Below are positions 40,043 through 45,376 of a DNA stretch of 45,376 bases, piece after piece. The DNA comes from JBCBKL01 sp038521825 (GTDB taxonomy: Bacteria; Pseudomonadota; Alphaproteobacteria; Rhodobacterales; Rhodobacteraceae): assembly GCA_038521825.1 (NCBI GenBank), contig JBCBKL010000025.1, positions 1 through 45,376 of the forward strand. Direction: 5' to 3'. Both the position numbers and the translations under genes were made by a program. A model generated the notes under the pieces. That model was not told the DNA's origin. It made no database searches and worked only from the letters and a program-made list of their open reading frames with translations. How positions within the stretch are numbered: position 1 is the stretch's first letter; each line of letters starts with the position of its first letter.

Positions 40043-42820
40043 TCAGGCCTCCCTGCCCAATGCGGTCTCGATTGCCGCAGCCGCCCCGTTGTACGCATTC
40101 AGGGCCCTCTGGCCAGCCTCTTCCATCGTTTCAGCGCCGGTCGCCCGACACAATACCATCTGACCGCTTTCGCCAAGGGCGTCCGGATCAAGCGGATCGG
40201 CACCCAACAAGGCGGCGGCCAACCGCATGTTCTGGCACAATGCAAATGTGTCGCGCAGGGTCTTCCCGTCCTTTTCCGGCACGAGACCAAGGGCGCCGAG
40301 CGCCTGCAGCCCGTCGACCGTATCGCGTGAGACGGACCCGGATAGCAAAAGCCCGGCCTGCGCCAAAAGCTCGATGTCCTGCAGACGGCCGGGACCGATC
40401 TTGGCATCCCAGACACCCGATGGGGTCTTGGCGGCGGAAATCCGGCCCCGCATCGCCGACACTTCGGCCAGCACCGTCGAACGGTCGCGGGGCGCTGCGA
40501 TGAGCGATCGGCGGAGCCTTTCGATTTCCTCGCCGAGTGCGGCCGGCCCGACGATCACATGCGCCCGGCACAAAGCCATATGCTCCCACAGCCACGCATC
40601 GTTCTGCTGATAGGTCTGGAACGCGGCCCAGCTTGTGGCGACCGGCCCCTGATTGCCCGAAGGGCGCAGACGCATGTCGACCTCATAGAGACGACCTTCG
40701 GCTGTCTGGGCCGTCATCGCGGTAATCAGCGCCTTGGTCAGCCGCGCATAGTATTGCTGAACCGGCAGCGGGCGACGCCCGTCCGATTGCTGCACATCCT
40801 CAGGGTCATAAATTACAATAACATCGAGATCTGACGCGGCGGTCAGCGATCCGGCCCCGAGCGACCCCATCCCGAGGATCGCGGCACCCCGCCCCGGCGG
40901 CGGCCCGTGCTTTGCAGCGAATTCGGCCTCTACCCGCGGCCAGAGCCCCGCAAGCGTGGCCTTGGCCAGATCGGCATATTGCATCCCGGCCTCTTCGGCT
41001 CCGATCAGGCCCCGCAAGAAATGCACCCCGATCCTGAAATGCCATTCCCGCGCCCAGCGACGGCTGATGTCGAGCTGGCGCTCGTAATCCCCCTCCTGCT
41101 CCAGCTTGCCGACCAGGCCCGCAGCCAGCGCGCTTTGCCCCGGCCACGGGGCAAAGAACTCGCCCCCAATCACCGCATCCAGAACCGAGGCGTTGCGCGA
41201 AAGATACTGCGCCAGTTGCGGCGAGGTGCTGACAATATCGACCAGGAGGTCAATCAGTTGCGGGTTGGCATCGAAGAGCGAAAAAAGCTGCACGCCCGCC
41301 GGCAGCCCTGCCAAAAACCCATCAAGCGCGGCCAACGCCTCGGCCCGTCGGGGAAGATCGGCGAGCCGCCCCAAAAGGCGCGGCTTGATCCGCTCGAAAA
41401 GATGCGCCGACCGTTCACTGCGCAAGGCCGGATACGTCCGCCACCGGGCAAGCATCGCCGGATCAACGGCATCGGCCGGATCGGGCCCGTCCCGCACTGG
41501 CGCAAAAAAGCTGTCGGCCTCGGCATGAACGGCCTGGAGCCGCATTCGCAGCTCTTTCTTCAGGTCTGCCACATCGCGATCCATCATCGCAGCAAGCCGG
41601 TCGAATTCCTCGTCCGATTTGGGCAGAGTATGGGTCTGCGCATCGCGCATCATCTGGACCCGGTGCTCGACGGTGCGGTGAAACCGGTAATGGTCAGCAA
41701 AGGCGTCCGCGATGCTCTGCGGTACCCAGTTGGCACGTGCCAATCGCTCAAGCCCTTCGACCGTGCCCCGCACCCGCAGGGATTCGTCGCGCCCGCCCGC
41801 AATCAATTGCCGGGTCTGGGTAAAGAACTCGATCTCGCGAATGCCGCCGCGCCCCAGCTTCATGTCGTGCCCCGGCAACGTGATCGGTCCGGCGAGTTTC
41901 TTGTGTTCGCGAATGGCCACACGCATCGTGTGCGCATCCTCGACCGCCGCGAAATCGAGGTGGCGGCGCCAGACAAAGGGGCGCAGCGTGTGCAGAAACC
42001 GTTCGCCCGCCGTGACGTCGCCCGCGCAGGCCCGCGCCTTGATATAGGCCGCCCGCTCCCATGTCCGGCCAAGACTTTCGTAATACCGCTCGGCGGCCTC
42101 CATCGACAGAACCACAGGTGTGACAGACGGATCGGGCCGCAATCTCAGGTCAGTGCGGAAGACGTAGCCCTCGGCCGTGATATCGCTGAGGGTGGCGCAC
42201 ATCTTGCGCACCGCCTTGACGAGCGCCATGCGCGCCTCTCCGAAATCCTCTGCGTCAAAGCGCAATTCGTCGAAAAGGCATATCAGATCAATGTCGGAGG
42301 AGTAGTTGAGCTCGCCCGCACCCATCTTGCCCATGGCCAGCACGCTGATGCCGCAGGCCGTATCGAGATCGGTCTCGTCCATCCCCGGGATTTTGCCCCG
42401 GATCAGAAGCGGCCTGAGCGCGTCCCGCAACGCCGCCCCGCAGGCCACATCGGCAAAGTCGGTCAGGTGCCGGGTAACGTCATCAAGGGACCAAGCGCCG
42501 CCCAGATCACAGAGCGCCGTCAGCAACGCGACCCGGCGTTTGGCCCGGCGCAGACCATTCGGCACATCAACCAAAAGGCGGCCAGCCCCTTCGATGGCAG
42601 CGGTGATGGCAGCATCTGGGTCGGCCATCGCATGTGCCAGCCATTCGGCCTCCTTCGCGATCAGCCCAGCGAGGTACGGGCTGCACCCTGCCGCTCCTTC
42701 GATCAGCTTGCGGCCATCGCCTGCGACGGACGGCACCAGTGCCGCAGTCTCGGCCCCTCTCTCCCGGTTGAACGGGCGGGGTATCCTATTGACAGAAAGA
42801 TCCTTGGGCATGTCCTCCAT
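40043..42820 (-). CDS. glnE: Bifunctional glutamine synthetase adenylyltransferase/adenylyl-removing enzyme
   Basis: The 925-residue enzyme controls glutamine synthetase in response to nitrogen status by adding or removing AMP. It has two nucleotidyltransferase domains: GKMGAGELNYSSDIDLICLF (about 164-183, adenylyl-removing half) and GMGSLGAGSLTAASDLDVIV (about 650-669, adenylyltransferase half), each with the GxxS/G...DxD metal motif. GRGGIREIEFFTQ and GPGRLQDIELLAQ follow in each half. Start: ATG 42820 has no ribosome-binding site; ATG 42811, three codons later, has GGAGG only 2-3 bases away. The next start in the other direction is a YbaK gene. Confidence 0.95.
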   Translation of the reverse strand: MEDMPKDLSVNRIPRPFNRERGAETAALVPSVAGDGRKLIEGAAGCSPYLAGLIAKEAEWLAHAMADPDAAITAAIEGAGRLLVDVPNGLRRAKRRVALLTALCDLGGAWSLDDVTRHLTDFADVACGAALRDALRPLLIRGKIPGMDETDLDTACGISVLAMGKMGAGELNYSSDIDLICLFDELRFDAEDFGEARMALVKAVRKMCATLSDITAEGYVFRTDLRLRPDPSVTPVVLSMEAAERYYESLGRTWERAAYIKARACAGDVTAGERFLHTLRPFVWRRHLDFAAVEDAHTMRVAIREHKKLAGPITLPGHDMKLGRGGIREIEFFTQTRQLIAGGRDESLRVRGTVEGLERLARANWVPQSIADAFADHYRFHRTVEHRVQMMRDAQTHTLPKSDEEFDRLAAMMDRDVADLKKELRMRLQAVHAEADSFFAPVRDGPDPADAVDPAMLARWRTYPALRSERSAHLFERIKPRLLGRLADLPRRAEALAALDGFLAGLPAGVQLFSLFDANPQLIDLLVDIVSTSPQLAQYLSRNASVLDAVIGGEFFAPWPGQSALAAGLVGKLEQEGDYERQLDISRRWAREWHFRIGVHFLRGLIGAEEAGMQYADLAKATLAGLWPRVEAEFAAKHGPPPGRGAAILGMGSLGAGSLTAASDLDVIVIYDPEDVQQSDGRRPLPVQQYYARLTKALITAMTAQTAEGRLYEVDMRLRPSGNQGPVATSWAAFQTYQQNDAWLWEHMALCRAHVIVGPAALGEEIERLRRSLIAAPRDRSTVLAEVSAMRGRISAAKTPSGVWDAKIGPGRLQDIELLAQAGLLLSGSVSRDTVDGLQALGALGLVPEKDGKTLRDTFALCQNMRLAAALLGADPLDPDALGESGQMVLCRATGAETMEEAGQRALNAYNGAAAAIETALGREA

Positions 42821-42888
42821 AGTGCGGGATGGCGCGGGGGCGTCAATGGGCGCTTGCAGGGCGAATGGGCCTGCGGCATCGTCCGGGC

Positions 42889-43353
42889 ATGAGCAAAAGC
42901 CTGAAACGCGTTCGCGCCGTGCTTGAGAGCAGCGGCATCGAAACCGAGATCCGCGAAACGCCGCTGGCACGGACGGCGGCGGATGCAGCGGCTGCCCTTG
43001 ACATCGAAATCGACCAGATCGCCAAGTCGATCATATTCCGCGGTGAAACCAGCGGTGAGGCAATCCTCTTCATCACAGCGGGCGGCAACACGGTAAAGGC
43101 CGACAAGGCCGCGACACTGGTGGGCGAGGCGCTTGGCAAGGCGGATGCGGCGCTGATCCGGGCCCAGACCGGGTTTGCCATCGGCGGCGTCGCACCGGTC
43201 GGGCACGTCAATCCGATCCGGGCTTTTTTCGACCCAAGGCTACAGGATTTTGGCCTGGTTTGGGCCGCAGCGGGCACGCCACATCATGTTTTTTCGGCTG
43301 ACCCAACCGCGCTTCTTGATCTATCCAAGGCGCAACAGGCTGATTTTGTTTAG
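42889..43353 (+). CDS. YbaK/EbsC-family aminoacyl-tRNA deacylase
   Basis: The 154-residue protein has the YbaK/ProX editing fold: IETEIRETPLARTAADAAAA, QIAKSIIFRG with the conserved Lys-Ser, LFITAGGNTVKADK, and FAIGGVAPVGHVNPIRAFFD with GGVxPxG, then the terminal VFSADPTALLDL. These domains remove wrongly attached amino acids from tRNA; the specificity is not evident. Start at 42889 gives MSKSLKRVRAVLE. Divergent from glnE. Confidence 0.9.
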   Translation: MSKSLKRVRAVLESSGIETEIRETPLARTAADAAAALDIEIDQIAKSIIFRGETSGEAILFITAGGNTVKADKAATLVGEALGKADAALIRAQTGFAIGGVAPVGHVNPIRAFFDPRLQDFGLVWAAAGTPHHVFSADPTALLDLSKAQQADFV

Positions 43354-43364
43354 CATTTCAAAAA

Positions 43365-43442
43365 ATGTGAATTTCTTTTACATCCACTCTTGAAAGGGCA
43401 CAGTGCAATCACAATCTCGTAAGATGTGAAGGGCATTCACAT
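43365..43442 (+). promoter_or_regulatory. Repeated ATGTGAA sites upstream of the DUF2852 gene
   Basis: ATGTGAA occurs at 43365-43371 and again at 43424-43430. The second is half of a perfect inverted repeat, ATGTGAA-GGGCA-TTCACAT (43424-43442), which ends 51 bases before the DUF2852 start. The surrounding intergenic DNA is AT-rich. This is the layout of an operator for a dimeric regulator; the regulator is unknown. Confidence 0.5.
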
Positions 43443-43493
43443 TGCAGATTAGACCGACCGGGCCCGCCAAGCCCACAATCGAAAGGCATCTTG

Positions 43494-43895
43494 ATGAGCA
43501 CCATTACATCATCCGCACCCGTTCATCGTTCGTCCGGGTGGTTCACGAAGACAGAGGCCTGGCTTGACGAAAGAGGCAAAGGCGCCTGGATCGCCGCAAT
43601 GGTCCTTGGTTTCATCCTCTTCTGGCCCATCGGCCTCGCCTTGCTGGCTTACATGATCTGGAGCAAACGCATGTTCTCAAAATCCTGCGCAACCCGCACC
43701 CGCCACGCCATGTCAACGATGCGCCCGACTGGCAATAGCGCGTTCGACGCCTACAAGGCCGAAACCCTGCGCCGGCTGGAAGAAGAACAGACGAATTTCG
43801 AAGCGTTCCTTGAGCGTCTCCGCGAAGCGAAGGACAAGGCCGAATTCGACCAGTTCATGGAAGAGCGTGCCAAAGCCGCGAAATCCGAAGGCTGA
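43494..43895 (+). CDS. DUF2852 membrane protein
   Basis: The 133-residue protein has one strong membrane segment (GAWIAAMVLGFILFWPIGLA then LLAYMIWSKRMF) and a C-terminal charged coiled-coil-like helix (LRRLEEEQTNFEAFLERLRE). This is DUF2852, found in alphaproteobacteria with unknown function. The start at 43494 has AAAGG seven bases upstream. It is transcribed behind the ATGTGAA repeats and followed by a hairpin terminator before the RDD gene. Confidence 0.9.
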   Translation: MSTITSSAPVHRSSGWFTKTEAWLDERGKGAWIAAMVLGFILFWPIGLALLAYMIWSKRMFSKSCATRTRHAMSTMRPTGNSAFDAYKAETLRRLEEEQTNFEAFLERLREAKDKAEFDQFMEERAKAAKSEG

Positions 43896-43907
43896 TCCAT
43901 CAAACGA

Positions 43908-43943
43908 CCGGCCCCACCTGCAACGGGGCCGGCCCCATTTTTT
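43908..43943 (+). terminator. Intrinsic terminator after the DUF2852 gene
   Basis: CCGGCCCC (43908-43915) pairs with GGGGCCGG (43925-43932) around a 9-base loop, followed after five bases by a run of six T. It lies 13 bases after the DUF2852 stop. Confidence 0.75.
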
Positions 43944-43960
43944 CGACAAGGGATATCAAA

Positions 43961-44389
43961 ATGGCGCTCGCCGACCCGATCACCCAGCCGCAATTCTATG
44001 CCTCCGTCCCGACCAAACGCCTGATGGCCTGGGTTGTCGACGCGGTCATCATCGGGATCATCACCGCAATCATCGTACCATTCACCGCATTCCTCGCGTT
44101 GTTCGTCATTGCTGGTCTCTATGTGACGGTCGGATTTCTTTATCGCGTCATCACGCTCGCGATCGGTTCGGCAACATGGGGGATGGCGCTTTTTGCGATC
44201 GAATTTCGGGACGCGGGCGGGGCACGCTTCGATCTCGGCACGGCATTTCTTCACACAGTTGGCTATCATGTCTCGTGGGCGATCGCGCCGCTTCAGCTGA
44301 TCTCGATCGTGCTGATGGCGACCACCGCGCGGGGTCAGGGCCTGACGGATCACATCATGGGTACAGTGGCCCTCAACCGGCGCGCGTAA
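43961..44389 (+). CDS. RDD-family membrane protein
   Basis: The 142-residue protein has the RDD signature near the N-terminus: KRLMAWVVDAVIIGIITAII (R and DD-type spacing), then LALFVIAGLYVTVGFLYRVI, ATWGMALFAIEFRDAGGARF and the C-terminal GQGLTDHIMGTVAL. Three membrane segments. RDD proteins are small membrane proteins, some linked to ion exchange; no role can be assigned here. It lies between the DUF2852 terminator and the bpt gene. Confidence 0.88.
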   Translation: MALADPITQPQFYASVPTKRLMAWVVDAVIIGIITAIIVPFTAFLALFVIAGLYVTVGFLYRVITLAIGSATWGMALFAIEFRDAGGARFDLGTAFLHTVGYHVSWAIAPLQLISIVLMATTARGQGLTDHIMGTVALNRRA

Positions 44390-44470
44390 ACATTTACCCT
44401 CCACCCAAAGCAGGGGTTGTGTCATGGGGTGCGCGCTGTATCATCCACGCACTTCTGTTACAGGACCCAG

Positions 44471-45292
44471 ATGCGCCACACCCTGCCACTCGCCCCGCAG
44501 TTCTATGTAACTGCCCCACAACCTTGCCCGTATCTCGACGGGCGGATGGAGCGAAAGCTGTTCACGGCACTGCAGGGTGACAATGCCGAAAAGCTGAACG
44601 ACAGCCTGTCGCAGCAGGGTTTCCGGCGCTCGCAGAACGTGCTTTATCGACCGTCATGCGCAGAATGCTCGGCCTGCCTCTCGGCGCGGATCGCAGTCAA
44701 GGATTTCGCGCCGTCGAAAAGCCAGAAGCGCAGCATCCGACGCAACGCCAATCTCGACCGGCGTGCGACGTCACCCTGGGCCACCGAAGATCAATATGCC
44801 CTCTTTCGCAAGTATCTCGATAGCCGCCACGCCGATGGCGGCATGGCCGACATGGATGTGTTCGAATTCGCCGCCATGATCGAAGAGACGCCCATCCGCA
44901 GTCGGGTCGTCGAATATCTCGACCGCAAGACCGGCGATCTGGCGGCCGTGAGCCTGACCGATGTGCTGAGCGACGGCCTGAGCATGGTCTATTCGTTCTA
45001 CACGCCCGAGGATGCCCGGCGGTCGCTTGGCACCTACATGATACTCGACCATATCGAGATCGCGCGGGAGGCCAGCCTGCCCTACGTCTATCTTGGATAT
45101 TGGGTGCCCGGCAGCCAGAAGATGGGATACAAGGCCAAGTTCTCGGGCCTCGAAGTCTATATGGGCGGCAGCTGGCAGAAGATGGACAGACCTGAAGAAT
45201 TCAAGCCCGAAACCCACCCGCTCTCGGTCGACCCAATCGCTGAGCAGGTCGCCAATATCAGCCTCCCGGACACGCGACCGACTGTGCGCTAG
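44471..45292 (+). CDS. bpt: Aspartate/glutamate leucyltransferase (arginyltransferase family)
   Basis: The 273-residue enzyme adds leucine from Leu-tRNA to proteins with N-terminal Asp or Glu, making them substrates for ClpS. Motifs are the N-terminal PCPYLDGRMERKLFT, YRPSCAECSACLSARI with the Cys cluster that binds metal or acts in catalysis, then VVEYLDRKTGDLAAVSLTDV, GLSMVYSFYTPED and LGYWVPGSQKMGYKAKFSGL. Bacterial homologues of this length lacking the eukaryotic Ate1 extension are Bpt. Start at 44471; an in-frame start 18 codons upstream has no support. Confidence 0.94.
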   Translation: MRHTLPLAPQFYVTAPQPCPYLDGRMERKLFTALQGDNAEKLNDSLSQQGFRRSQNVLYRPSCAECSACLSARIAVKDFAPSKSQKRSIRRNANLDRRATSPWATEDQYALFRKYLDSRHADGGMADMDVFEFAAMIEETPIRSRVVEYLDRKTGDLAAVSLTDVLSDGLSMVYSFYTPEDARRSLGTYMILDHIEIAREASLPYVYLGYWVPGSQKMGYKAKFSGLEVYMGGSWQKMDRPEEFKPETHPLSVDPIAEQVANISLPDTRPTVR

Positions 45293-45299
45293 TCAGTTT

Positions 45300-45314
45300 G
45301 GGGGCTCTGCCCCC
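45300..45314 (+). terminator. Hairpin after bpt
   Basis: GGGGGC-TCT-GCCCCC is a perfect 6-bp stem with a 3-base loop 8 bases after the bpt stop. It is followed by CGTCCCTTTGGGCCTCCCCC, a pyrimidine-rich motif that recurs after many genes in Rhodobacteraceae. There is no T-run, so termination may be Rho-assisted. Confidence 0.55.
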
Positions 45315-45376
45315 GTCCCTTTGGGCCTCCCCCGGCGTATTGATCGACGAGAAGAAGCAGGCCGTCCTTTGATCGG

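Noticed and set aside
40907..42892. Plus-strand frame of 661 codons opposite glnE
   Set aside because: It is an antisense shadow of a high-GC gene. The glnE frame has both nucleotidyltransferase motifs.

Overview
The window looks like chromosomal DNA of a marine alphaproteobacterium of the family Rhodobacteraceae (Roseobacter group). The reasons are high GC, dense short-overlap operons, and lineage-typical genes: DUF2155, DUF2927, DUF2852, an NDUFA12-like complex I subunit, a short-chain-acyl regulator of the ScfR type, VPLPA-CTERM surface proteins, and the PIN/RNA-methyltransferase pair. No rRNA, tRNA, CRISPR array, integrase or insertion sequence was found. Most of the window is ordinary core genome. 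All identifications are by eye from motifs, without database searches.

Layout. 1-2385 (minus strand): a transporter-fused sensor kinase cut by the window edge, a small membrane protein, a CheY-like response regulator and an XRE/ScfR-type regulator. 2615-7803 (plus): a complete five-gene branched-chain-amino-acid-type ABC importer with a Tat-exported binding protein. 7866-10544 (minus): a small lipoprotein, then an unusual four-gene cassette. It holds a matrixin-like metalloprotease with a cysteine switch but no signal peptide, a stand-alone copy of its C-terminal module, a Gly/Ala/Pro repeat protein and an unknown 137-residue protein. 10545-11288 has no convincing gene.

11289-15936: accB-accC-aat facing DUF2155, an MlaD-domain protein and NDUFA12, then a small unknown protein and a RidA protein. 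16058-17756: an aminotransferase tail-to-tail with an outer-membrane barrel. 18111-21025: an MttB-family methyltransferase behind a possibly structured leader, and a VPLPA-CTERM repeat protein. 21223-24901: an EF-hand protein divergent from an ECF sigma factor, a ThiE-like protein, and a HupE/DUF4198 pair whose start codons share one CATG. 24942-27553: pseudouridine catabolism (psuK-psuG) and a DUF502 membrane protein. 27539-31217: a patatin, a FOXRED2-like flavoprotein and 3-hydroxybutyrate dehydrogenase, with a perfect 16-bp palindrome in the divergent promoter. 31397-35780: two secreted NTF2-like paralogues, a GNAT enzyme, DUF2927, a 55-residue membrane protein and a CoxE-type VWA protein. 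35859-45292: a second CTERM protein, an M48 protease, PIN, an RlmI-type methyltransferase, a lipoprotein, glnE, a YbaK protein, DUF2852, an RDD protein and the Bpt leucyltransferase.

Links between genes. Both bacterial N-degron transferases (aat and bpt) are present. The sensor/ScfR/ABC block may form one short-carboxylate sensing and uptake unit. The patatin and 3-hydroxybutyrate dehydrogenase hint at a polyhydroxybutyrate link. The protease cassette is the best candidate for an undescribed system.
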